Below, piece by piece: positions 22,467 through 32,205 of a stretch of 52,003 nucleotides of DNA. The stretch is from NCBI GenBank assembly GCA_024196135.1, contig JAMQCK010000138.1:1-52003 (forward strand), written 5' to 3'. Source of the stretch: Pleurotus ostreatus/Saccharomyces cerevisiae fusant (lineage: Eukaryota > Opisthokonta). The notes under the pieces were generated by a model that saw only the letters and a program-made list of their open reading frames with translations, was not told the origin of the DNA and ran no database searches. The position numbers and the translations under genes are program-made. Numbering within the stretch: the stretch's first letter is position 1; every line of letters begins with the position of its first letter.

Positions 22467-22860
22467 TCAACCTACAACCCAGCGTGCAGGGATGGCGAGC
22501 GTAACCCAGTCTTGGTCGACGTGCTTGAACAGGATGCAGTAAGCGAGGTCGGGCTGAAGGCGCGAAGTGAGAAGGGATGATGAAGATGAAGGAGAGAGCC
22601 ACGTACACCCGTGCCGAGGACGCCTTCGACGCAGCCGCGCCACCCGCAGTGCGGGCCGCCGGTGACGACGATCCAGGTACCTTTGGGGATGATCGACTAC
22701 AAGAAACATCTGCATTAGCGAAGTCGACGAGCGGAATACGACGACGCACCATTTCGTAGGGGTTGAGAGTGAGGACTAGCTTGAGTGCGGTGATTACGAG
22801 TCTGAAGCGAAATCGAGAGCAAGAGAAGGGAAGTGCGAGTCTGGTGTAGTTGTTGATCAT
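22467..22860 (-). CDS. Small three-exon protein of unknown function, 95 residues
   Basis: Exons 22860-22750, 22696-22607 and 22553-22467 on the minus strand are all phase 0 and keep frame (37, 30 and 28 codons plus stop). Introns are 53 bp each with good borders (GTGCGT...TTGTAG and GTACGT...TTCAG). The middle exon reads SIIPKGTWIVVTGGPHCGW plus RGCVEGVLGTG. The last has LAYCILFKHVDQDWVTLAI and ends ARWVVG. The N-terminus is basic and hydrophobic (residues about 17-32) and could be a targeting or membrane segment. I do not know the family. The motif GTWIVVTGGPHCGWRG suggests a small beta-rich domain. Confidence 0.6.
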
Positions 22861-23307
22861 GAGAGGGCTTTATATGGCGCAGAGGCAGCGAGCAAAGTTC
22901 AGCTCGTAAAATGCAACAACACAGTAGCCGGGCGCCTGCAGACGAGCAAAGTTACCTTAAGAGGTGATACATGAAGTGTCAGGCGGCGAGGACAAACGAC
23001 AGACAAACTCGATATGCCAGAGAGGGAAATCTCTTTGAAACGGTCGGCTAAGATCTTGGCAACGCTGCGAGGCCAAAGAGAAATTAATTTTGGCTAGAGA
23101 TCAGGAATGGAGGGAGGGCGCCAGTTTGTGGTCGCTTGAATATGCATATGTACCATAGTTATGAACACTAAGCGCGCGGCATTATTAGCTCCATGTTCTA
23201 ACAAACGGCAAATATTACGAACCTTTACAAGTCCCTGATGCGCCATGCATCTACTGGAGACTGGCCCCATCGACTCCGCCACCGTTTGCGCGACAAACAG
23301 TTCCACT

Positions 23308-24939
23308 TCATGTCGTCTCGAGGCAGCGCCTCGGCGCTAACAGCTCCGACAGAGTGGCCTGCGCTGCCTCGCTTAGCGGGCTGGGTCTCGCAAAGCCCTC
23401 CGAATCGGTGAACTGAAGCACGAGCTCGACCAGGCGTGGACGCGACCGAACCAGCGCAACGACCGTTGCATCATCGGTCTCCATTTCGCCACGAAGAATC
23501 AGGCGTTGTAGATGAGGCACGAAGACATCCAATCTCTCGTCATGCTTGCCGGCCAGCGCCTCGAGGATCCGTCCTGTAAATAGCGGTATCCCGCCGGCCA
23601 CGACTTCGGGCGAGCTGGCGGGGATAGGATCCCATATATCGAGACATGTGAGGCAAGAGAGTGCACGCAGGACCTTCAGCAGCTCCTTTATAGACAGCAT
23701 GACACGACGAAGCGCCAGTCTGCGCAGCGTACGACCCAGCTGCGTACGCTCGACCATCCGCATAAATACCACGTGGGACCAACCGATATTGCCGAGCTTG
23801 GTTCCGTCCATTACTTCGTCTGGTCGAATAGAGAGGGACTGAAGGTGATCAAACGTGCATCTGTCGAGGAAGCCCGCTGGATTGGGGAGCAAGGCAGTGG
23901 TGGGGCTTAACTTGACTTGAACGATCAAGTTGACGAGCGTCGGTGGCCATACAATGTCGGGTTCTTGCACCGTTTCACTGAAGTCCCCTTGAGTGACGAC
24001 ATCCACGACCGCCTCTCGTAGTCGACGCATCTGGAAGACGATGGGCGCAAGGCCCGGTTCGTAGTCGACCTTGAAAGCGACATCCTCGAGCTGTGCCCAC
24101 GGCAATACATTGCGGGATAGACTGTAGTCACATCGCCACCGCTTCAAGCGCGGCGAGACTGAGAAAAGGTTGAATCCAGAAGGAATATTCCCACAGTCGT
24201 TGTCCACTACTTCGGCGCTCTCCAGCATTGGGAGGCGCCCTGGAGCGCCGTCTAGAAGCTGTAGCAGGTCTGAGGAGATTATGATCCGGCGCCAGCGCAA
24301 TCTGTGGTTGACAATGAATCCGACTGCAGAGCGCAGATCCTCTACAACAGCATAGAGGTGGCGGCATTCGAAGTCGATGGGTGCTGAGTTCGAGTGAGCC
24401 AAATACATGCGCACAGCTCGTGCGACCCTGTCGAGAAAGATGGCCCATTCTCTATCCATCACGATGTAGGGGCAGTCTCCGGTCTGTATAATGGACCATA
24501 AGGTGGAACATCCTAGGGCAAGCGCGCGCCAGAAGCGAGAGACGTGCGATATGACCACCGGAGTCGACGTGAGAGAGGTCAGTATACAGTCATTGCAGAC
24601 GAAGGAGAAGATCTCCAACAGAGATAGTCTGTCGATGGCCAGTTGGAATTCGTGCCCGAAGGAAGAACGCGATTGCTGGGTGACAGCATCATCCTCGAGA
24701 CTAAGCAATTCGAACGCATGCCCGACATCGTCCGAGCGCTCTGGGATGGCTCCTGGTGAATTTTCCATGAGAAACCGCGAGGCTGCAACACAGTGCCCTG
24801 CATAGTGTGCATCAGGATGGTGTAAGGCAATCGTTAGCGCATGGACACACTCACCTAAGACGAATATTACGCAACACCAGCTCCGGTCGCGCGAAGGCTG
24901 CAGGGTCCAGGATAGGACTAAATCAAAGCCAATGGTCAT
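23308..24939 (-). CDS. F-box protein, intact
   Basis: A continuous minus-strand frame of up to 543 residues. The likely functional start is the ATG at 24778 (MENSPGAIPERSDDVG, about 489 residues). The upstream extension to the ATG at 24939 is also open but is frame-shifted in the duplicate copy, so it may be leader. The F-box lies in LAIDRLSLLEIFSFVCND followed by PVVISHVSRFWRALALGCSTLWSII. LRR-like body: LRWRRIIISS, PRLKRWRCDYSLS, LPWAQLEDVAF, LRRLALRRVMLSI and the closing DATVVALVRSRPRLVELVLQF. It is a likely substrate adaptor of an SCF ubiquitin ligase. Its 5' end and upstream region are part of the inverted duplication, so the region upstream of its ATG is the LPMO 3' flank. Confidence 0.87.
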   Translation of the reverse strand: MTIGFDLVLSWTLQPSRDRSWCCVIFVLGECVHALTIALHHPDAHYAGHCVAASRFLMENSPGAIPERSDDVGHAFELLSLEDDAVTQQSRSSFGHEFQLAIDRLSLLEIFSFVCNDCILTSLTSTPVVISHVSRFWRALALGCSTLWSIIQTGDCPYIVMDREWAIFLDRVARAVRMYLAHSNSAPIDFECRHLYAVVEDLRSAVGFIVNHRLRWRRIIISSDLLQLLDGAPGRLPMLESAEVVDNDCGNIPSGFNLFSVSPRLKRWRCDYSLSRNVLPWAQLEDVAFKVDYEPGLAPIVFQMRRLREAVVDVVTQGDFSETVQEPDIVWPPTLVNLIVQVKLSPTTALLPNPAGFLDRCTFDHLQSLSIRPDEVMDGTKLGNIGWSHVVFMRMVERTQLGRTLRRLALRRVMLSIKELLKVLRALSCLTCLDIWDPIPASSPEVVAGGIPLFTGRILEALAGKHDERLDVFVPHLQRLILRGEMETDDATVVALVRSRPRLVELVLQFTDSEGFARPSPLSEAAQATLSELLAPRRCLETT

Positions 24940-25536
24940 TCAGAGGTTCATCGCGCGAAGACGGACAACAACTTGCCTCAAAATAGCGGCGAATGAGTCA
25001 GGACGTATGCCCGCCCACACGGCATCTTCCGGTATCATCCCACGGTCACTGCAGGCAAAGTCGAACTTCAAACTACGAGCGACGTCGTGATATCGCATGG
25101 CAGATACCCTGGACGACAATCCATAGACTAAAACATGATAATATTGAATAAATAGTGGATCAACCGTGTCTTAGTGTAGAAAGGTGTTAACTGTCGAACA
25201 CGCCATGAACCGGCCCTTAGAGGGCGCGGCTTTGCCAGTGGCGCTTGTGGCTCTGAAGGGCGCGCTTGCGCGCGACGACAATCTGACCATCGCGGCATGC
25301 CATACCGCCCGGGACACTGTCCATGCTCTGCCAGTATCCCGACCCACACTCGGACCACGTCGTTTCGCTATCGCAACGGATCTCGCCCTCGGTGCAGGCG
25401 CCCGACGTCGCGCTCGTGGTCACCGCCGCAACAGAGGTCGTCGCAGGTGCGCTGGTCGTGGCATGGTCACTGGTCGTGACCTGAGCGCTGGTCATGGTGG
25501 GAGCACTGGAGCTTGCGGGAGCGCTAGAGCTTGCCG
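24681..25536 (-). repeat. Right arm (D2) of the inverted duplication
   Basis: Reverse-complement partner of 14730-15611. It contains, on the minus strand, the LPMO linker and cysteine module, the LPMO stop and 3' flank, and the 5' end of the intact F-box gene. It is about 26 bp shorter than D1, partly through a shortened linker repeat in the LPMO part. The arms are separated by about 9.1 kb. Confidence 0.93.
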
Positions 25537-25628
25537 GTGCCCACAAGAACACCCCAGAAAGCCCATGAGATCGCGAGCACGATCATGAACGGTCCATATG
25601 TCGATCCCGGGTCCAGGGCCTTCGCCAT
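25217..25628 (-). pseudogene. Chimera: DUF6534 first exon joined to LPMO C-terminal module
   Basis: On the minus strand an ATG at 25628 opens MAKALDPGSTYGPFMIVLAI followed by SWAFWGVLV, clearly the first membrane segment of a DUF6534 protein (compare GPWFIVVILSWTLWGVL in copy A). At about 25537 this switches to the LPMO linker (ASSSAPASSSAPTMTS) and then the full cysteine module ending HKRHWQSRAL with a stop at 25217-25219. The DUF6534 frame runs out at TGKL-stop just past the joint, while the LPMO module is open in another frame. Read without splicing it is broken. A frame-restoring intron cannot be excluded. No other DUF6534 exons follow. Confidence 0.75.
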
Positions 25629-26850
25629 CGAACGTCGTCGGACTGACTGACGTGCTAAGTCCGCCGCGTAGAACCTCAACGGAGGATATGAAAGGTCCCT
25701 CGCTGGCTTTTCGTCTTTCATGCCAAGATAAGTGGTAGGATTGTTCATGCTGGACCGCAACTAGGCTGTACGGACAGCATGAGAATTATGCACAGAAGTA
25801 CGAAGGATGTCTCTCGCACCGCGCGCACTTCCCGATACATGTTTGAGGGCTTCGCCGTCGGGCCGTCTCGTGAGGCCGGCGCGCAGTCAAAAGCCGAAGG
25901 TCGAAGCGCCCTCGGTAGTGCGTATTCCACGAAAGCCGAAGACGGATCAGTCAGAGAGCAGTAGATCGAATCGAGCTGACAGTACTGGCCTATATCTTAT
26001 CAAAGCGGCGCATTTCGAGAATGGTCGGGAGGCAGATGCTCACCTTCAAAGACATGCGTTGTCGAGGCCTTTGAAGCATGCTCGCACTTCCCAGCTGTGA
26101 GATATACAATATAATCAAGAGGCTCTTTGCGAAGGCGGCCAAGGTGGCGACCGCGCGCGTCAGAAGATGGAATCGAGGAAGGCCCGACGGGCTCCGCTTC
26201 TCTCTCAGATCGATAGAAAATCATTGGACTTGGCTCCTCCGATCCTCATTCATCTTAAGCTCCGTGCCCTCTCGGCGCGGGAGACCATCGACGAAGCAGT
26301 GCATGCCTACGAACTTGCCATTAGCATCCCCAGTTCTCGAACCATCGAACGGACTTACCCTTCCTTCGCGACCCGCACTACCAGTGCTATACTCCGGCCA
26401 ACTCAGTTCGGAGCTCATAGAACAGAATTGAAAACATCGGAATCCCGCTGCTGATGGTATGCCTATCATCGAACCAGTGCTTCCGCGCGCTGTTCTTCGG
26501 GAGTTCCAGCTCACGCCATGCGACCGCGCTACCGAAGGCGCCGGTCTTGCGATTGCAAGGATTGCCGCAAGATACATCAATACGAGCGCGAAGAAGGTGC
26601 CCGTATCAGGCCTTGTGACGGCGTTAATAGTCACAGCTAGAATGAGCGTATGGAATGATGGTGGTTCGGAACAAGGACGAAAGTGGCAACAATTTCCGGA
26701 TGCGTTGACCGTGACCGTGACTCGGCCTCTCTGACCTTCACATCATCCGCGTTCAGCTAGTCTCGCCCTACCCTCGCTCTCCGCGTCCGTAGATCTGTGG
26801 ACAGCGCTAACGCCTTACAAATCGAGGCAACGACACGCCTCGTCTACCAC
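25629..26850. other. Intergenic with possible membrane-protein relic
   Basis: No gene I can name. The minus strand from about 26634 to 26550 encodes a hydrophobic stretch (FFALVLMYLAAILAIARPAP), and a 61-residue frame at 25745-25930 contains FVLLCIILMLSV. Neither joins to a clear multi-exon model. The DUF6534 fragment's original promoter would lie just right of 25628. Confidence 0.4.
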
Positions 26851-26921
26851 GCATTAATGGGGTAGTGGTAACCTGGGTCGTTGCCATCGACCCGCCGGGG
26901 GTTCGATTCCCCCTTAATGCA
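26851..26921 (+). tRNA. tRNA-Gly(GCC)
   Basis: 71 nt folding as a cloverleaf: acceptor GCATTAA/TTAATGC, D arm GGGT-AGTGGTA-ACCT, anticodon stem GGTCG/CGACC with loop TTGCCAT (anticodon GCC), four-base variable loop, T arm GGGGG-TTCGATT-CCCCC, discriminator A. No intron. Reads glycine codons GGC/GGU. Confidence 0.92.
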
Positions 26922-27021
26922 CTCTTTTCCAGTTGTAGAGCTTTTTCGCAGCATTTTGTTTGTAGTCCCACGCACTGGGATGAAGGGCTCCATGCGAACT
27001 CTCTCTAGTTCAACCTGCAAT

Positions 27022-27093
27022 GCGTTGAAAACCCTGTGGCAGCCACGCGCATGCACCGCGTTGAAAACCCTGTGGCAGCCACGCGCATGCACC
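27022..27093. repeat. Perfect 36-bp tandem duplication
   Basis: Two adjacent identical copies of a 36-bp unit beginning GCGTTGAAAACCC and ending GCGCATGCACC, about 100 bp downstream of the tRNA-Gly gene. No coding role apparent. Confidence 0.92.
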
Positions 27094-27937
27094 CTGGATC
27101 TCGGGGCATCGGACAACCGTTCATGATGAACTGACCACCGGCTTTCTTATTAAACAAACAATGAAGTCAACACCACAATCGTGATTATACCCATGTGCTT
27201 GTGTCGTAGGACAGAGCAAAGACCGTAAGGTAGCGATGTAAATAAATAGCAACATGTATCGATGAGCGGTAAGTTATGAGTACGAATCACACACCAGATG
27301 CGCGTCGACAAGCCACCGACGACCACCGTGTCGATGGGAAGAAGCGTTGGTACGGTACGAGTCGAAGCCGAGTACATAGCAGCAAAAAACAACAACGCGG
27401 TACTAACTGAGCGAAGGATAAATGCGGGTGGCCGCGATGATATGAGTGAAGAAATGAAGGGGCGGGGCTGAAATGTAGCGAGTAAGAGCGACAGGGGAAG
27501 GCGCTCGCACGAACGAAGAATAAGCGAAGACAACAACAAGGATAGAGTATAAAGCTCAGCGGGCGAGATGTATGCGAGAGATATGCGGACGAAGCGAGCG
27601 ATGGTGATGTGCTAAGAGATCGGTGCGCGATAGTGCAGGGTTCAGATTACGGTGCGGGTACGGATGCCTAGAGCGGGAGAATATGCGTGAGTTCGTATGC
27701 GGGGCGAGGTCGTATGCGATTATAAGTCGAGTGCAATTATGAGTTCCAGTATCGGGTGAGTCGGCGAGCGTCCCGTATGATGATTAAGCCGAGTTATACT
27801 TGTCAAGCGAGGGCTGCAGTAAGATGGAAGATAGATGAGGGCCGTTATGGCGGCCGAGAGTCGAAGCCGAGGTCCAAAGCGATTAGAGCAATTAGTAACC
27901 GTAGTAAGCGCGCTGAAGGTGCACATCAGCATTTGGG
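27094..27937. other. 3' flank of the PUF gene, no gene seen
   Basis: About 840 bp, relatively AT-richer, with only short frames and no domain. It probably contains the PUF transcript's 3' UTR, which in PUF-regulated genes can be long. Nothing else recognised. Confidence 0.4.
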
Positions 27938-30755
27938 TTAAGCCTCCCGAAGCTGGTGGCGAACCATTCTGTCACTGCGAGAGTATGTGAGCAAGGACCA
28001 TGTAGTATATGAGTGAGCGGAGACGTACAAGAGCCAGATAACCTTCGAGCCGGTCTTGCAGCCGCGGAGGGTAACGATGTGACCGCGGATGCAGTCATAC
28101 AACATAGCGCGCTGGTCCTTGTCGGCCTATTGAAAATGTCAGACGGCATTCAGCGAAATAGGAAGATGGACGTACAGTCGGCAAGATGCTCGCGATGAGC
28201 TGGCTGCCAGTAACCGACAACGCGAGGTCAACAATCATCGCGCGGCGAGCACTGTGGAAAGGGATCAATTGACGCTTACGAAGATGGACGATAGCACGTA
28301 CCCCTTCGCAGGCTCGCACATGCGCTTGATGATGCGGTCGAGTGTGTCCTTCCCGCCCTCCTTCAGCGCCTTTGTGACAGACTTCGAGCCCTGCTCATTG
28401 GTCGCGTATTCAAGTAGACCGGTGATCAGATGGTCGAGCGTCATCTGCTGGTGTTTGTCCGAGCCATGCTCGAGGACTACCAGTGTATCAGAGATGGCGC
28501 TCATCGAGGGTGGAGATGGACATACTATGCTGGACGCAGTACGAGCCCCACTGGTTCTTGCAGACCTCGCTGAAGACGGTCGATCCCTGGTGCAGGATCT
28601 CGTCCACGATGCCGTCCTTCGCGCTGTCCTCCAAGTTCTCGAAGGCGTGCTAGAGGTATGCGTCAGATAAGCTCGATGAAGGTGGAAAGGCCCCAAACCT
28701 GGACGACGAGCGAGCCCGTCTCATGGCATGCGAGAGCCGCCCACTTGCCCTTGAGGGACTTGTTGACGCTGAGCAGTAGATAAGCAACGTGAGGACACGG
28801 TCGAGACGAATGACATACTAAGCGAAGATTGGCGGCGCCGGAGGCGTCCAGGACAGCTCCATGATCTGGATTGCGATGTCAATCATGAGAGACTTCAACT
28901 CGACCGCAAACATACCTTGCTCCAGACGTGCGACGCATGCTTGTTCACCAGCGTCTGCGCAGGGTCACCGTGCAGCAGCTCGGACACGATCAGGAGGCGA
29001 ATATCCTCCTCGCAGTCCAAGGCCTTCTGGAGGACATGGCAGCCGTAACAGTTGGTCGCTAGCTCGACGATACGCCCACTGGTTCGACACTTATTAGCGC
29101 GGCGCGCAAGTACGAGACAAGTCAGACGTACCGCATACACGTCACGATCTTGCGCCTCTCCTCGGCAGTAGCGGCCGCCTCGAGGCAGCGCTGGACGGCC
29201 CAGTTGCCGAAGCTACAGGAGATGTCAGCTTTGGAGCGACGAGAGGACACATGGAGTACACTCACCGATGCGCCATCATCTCGAAGCCCCTCGCGCAAAT
29301 CGCGTCGACGATCTTGCCGCGCTCCGTCGCATCCGCGACCTTGAGCTTCTGCTGCAAAAAGATCGACGCTTGCTGGTCGGACGACTTGATGATGCGCGAG
29401 ACGAAGATGTGGTACGGCGGCGACGAAGACGGGTGCAAGAGGGACAGAAAGTTGATGGGCTGAAGGCGCATATAAGCATACAAACACCATGTCGACGATC
29501 GGGTGGTAGGCTTACCTCATGAGGGGACGACGAGACATGCGAAGACTGGTTCTGCTGCGTGCTGGACTGCGAGGGCGACTGGAGCTGCTGGGGAGACTGA
29601 TGGTAGCTGAAGGACTGGCGGAGCATGCCATCGTCGGCAGCGGGAAGCAAGCTGGATCCGTAGTCGTGGACGCTCTTGGCGTCGCGACGTAGCCAGTCCG
29701 CCGCGGTGCCGGCGTTTGCAGCCTGCTGCTGCTGCTGAAGAAGCAAAGGCTGCAGCTGAAGCGGGACGTTCCAGTCCGCGACCGAGATCCTGGACGTATC
29801 GACGCGCCGGATCGGAGGCGAATTGTACAACGCGTGCGGGGTGACCGGCGTCGCTGGCGACGAATGGAACATGGGAGCGTGCTGAGGCGTGACCGGCGAC
29901 GACTGCTCCGACAGCGGCTCAAAGAAGTACGGATAGGTCGAATTAGCAGAGATAGCGTATTGAGACTGTTGCTGTTGTTGATGGCGATAGAGCGCGGCCT
30001 GAGCCTGCGATGGCGAGAAATGGTGGTCGAGAGTGAGGTTGCGCGTAGGCGAAGCGGGGTCGATAAGCAAGGAGTTTTGGTTAAGCTGGGAAGATGAGAG
30101 CGCCGAGAGCTCGTAAGGAGCCTGCAGTTTTAGATCGAAGTTCGAACGAGCGGGGGAGAGGTCGGTGGGAGTGAGGAGAACCGACGACGCCGAGGCGGGG
30201 GAGAACTCGGGCGAGGTGGGCGAAGCGTCGAAGCTGAGGCTGAGGGGCGGCTTCGGTACGTAGGGCTCGGGAGAGTTGAGGTTCAGCGTGCGCAGAAGCT
30301 GCTCAACGTGCTGGGTATATGCGTCAGATATGGGTCGCGGGACCAGCGGGGAGCATGTTACGCACAATGTCCTCGAACCTCGGGCTGGCCTTCTGTCTCC
30401 CGTCTCCAATAGCACCCACACTGCTGCGAGGGACACCGCCTCCTCCCACTGCGCCGCCAACGGGGCCAAAGACGTCCTCGCGGGTAATCGGTGACAGGTT
30501 TGTCGCCGGCGTCAGACCCTGCTTCAGGCGGCTCTGCTCGACGACATACTCGCGACCCTGCCCGACGGCAAAGTCGCTGTCCGCGAGCGCCGACGCCGTC
30601 TGTGCGTACGTGTCGATCGCGCGCGGCCACGTCGTGTCGATGATCTGCGGCTGGGGCGCCCAGATCGACGAGTTCAACGCGGACTGCTGCCGCGCACGAC
30701 CTGGGGTCTGCGACAACGTCGCCGGCGACGAGAGAACGCCGTCGCTGGAGTCCAT
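27938..30755 (-). CDS. Pumilio/PUF-family RNA-binding protein
   Basis: Twelve exons on the minus strand: 30755-30366, 30310-29516, 29459-29266, 29212-29132, 29078-28916, 28865-28819, 28768-28699, 28649-28526, 28476-28302, 28251-28176, 28126-28029, 27974-27938. They join in frame to 749 residues. PUF proteins bind 3' UTRs and repress mRNAs in the cytoplasm. Residues 1-395 are Ser/Pro/Gln-rich and disordered, with Q runs. From about 396 come the PUF helical repeats: QASIFLQQ, FGNWAVQRC, NCYGCHVLQK, KHASHVWSK, ETGSLVVQH, NQWGSYCVQH, NEQGSKSVTK, VTGSQLIAS, KTGSKVIWL. Early repeats have the canonical Q at the base-reading position; later ones have T, A or W there. The last exon gives FDRMVRHQLREA. 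Head-to-tail with the porin gene upstream. Confidence 0.93.
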
Positions 30756-32205
30756 GGCCTGAAAGAAGGAAAGTTCAGATGTAAAAAGGTGGTGGTGATG
30801 GTGGTTGTGGACAAGGAGAGTGCCCGTCGCTGCAGATAAATATGCGCGAATCCATTTCGGGCACCAGAAGCAGGGACCTGTCATTGAGTAGACTGTTCGG
30901 CAGCGCGCCCGCTCGTCCGCATTCACGCCGACGCAGTGTTCGCGCCGTTGCGCGTTCCGTGGAATATCCTGAGCTTGCGCGCTAGTGAGCTCCAGCGCAT
31001 AGTAGAGTAGCACTAATGCGCCAAGCTGCAGACGTAGTCCACGGCTGCTGGTGGCCTCCCGACCGCGTCGTCCACGCTCCCGAACAAATATGTGCTGTCG
31101 TGTCAGCGATCTCTGTCCAACAATTAGCGCCGCTGCACCTTGAAAGGAAGGACCCGGTACGCACCGCTCCAGCTCCGACGTCCAGCGCGCATGATCGCCT
31201 GCTCTTCGAAGGACCGGATGTCCCGGCACTCAAAACTGGGGGCATGATGTCAAGTGTCGGCCAGATAATTCGCGGCCAGTTTGAGTCTGCAAGCAAGTCT
31301 CGTCAGTTGAAGCTCCCGCATGCTTTTGCGAGGTTCGACGAACATACGATGGTCAAGCGAAGAGGATCGGCAATCGCTAACGGGAACATGATCTGCGCAT
31401 GACCTCCCGATGGGTAATATCCTGGGCGCTATCACTGCCGTCGAACCATGCGCAACAACGACAGCTTCCTGATCCTGCCACGGGGCATATCTTCGACGCA
31501 CGGGCCGTGCCTTCCAGGGCTCCACTTATTGCGAAGAAGACGTCGGAAGTCTTGGTCACTTCGTATAAGCTTCGGGAGGATTTGACGACGCTGATGTTTG
31601 CAGACGGTGCACTGAGGCTCCTTCTGGCGAAACAAACATCAGCACTGGCCCTCGTCTTTACCATAGCTTGAGTCTAGAGAGTATAATGATAGCATGCGCG
31701 CGTCTACCTAGTGTAGCGCACCCGTCAGCCCGAGGACAGAAGAGCATAATCTGCGACGTACGTTTCACGAGGCTTGATGCGCTCAGCGCAGATCTTGCCG
31801 ACGTCGGACGTGGCCACAAACGCCGCAGACGTGGCAACAGGCACATGAGCAAAGCCGTGCTGTTCCGACAGCGCGATGGAAGGTGGATAACAAGCGAAGA
31901 GACAAGGAGGCCTACCTCTATTCGCAGCAGGTTCAGCCATGATTTTGGTCTATCGCGCAGTCGACGTTCTGCACGAAGCAAACCAACGCTGCTGTCGTAG
32001 TCCGAGGATATCAGGCCATTTTCATTCTCCGTACATATCTGCACTACCCAGCCTCCCATCCACACGCGCACCCCACACCCACGTACCCATCCACCCAACG
32101 AACGGAGATCCGGTAACCCGTCATCTCCTCCCGCTGCACCGGGCGGACAAGCCACGCGCGCGACGGCGCACGCGAGCCGTCCCCCACTACACGTCGACCA
32201 CCCCT
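30756..32205. other. Intergenic between porin and PUF genes
   Basis: About 1.45 kb. It should hold the PUF promoter and 5' leader (a CACCATCACCACCACC-type stretch on the minus strand lies just upstream of its ATG) and the porin 3' end. Minus-strand short frames near 31432-31664 and 31725-31940 (starting MAEPAANRG) exist but lack a recognisable domain, and the splices tried change frame. No gene called. Confidence 0.4.

Noticed and set aside
24681..25536. Inverted arms considered as terminal repeats of a DNA transposon
   Set aside because: The arms contain parts of two host genes, the interior holds host-like genes, and no transposase or target-site duplication is seen.
31860..31940. Cys-rich micropeptide from splicing MAEPAANR to a CSCACCHVCGVC frame
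   Set aside because: It depends on one of several possible splice choices and lies in a spacer; the cysteine pattern may be chance from TGY-rich sequence.
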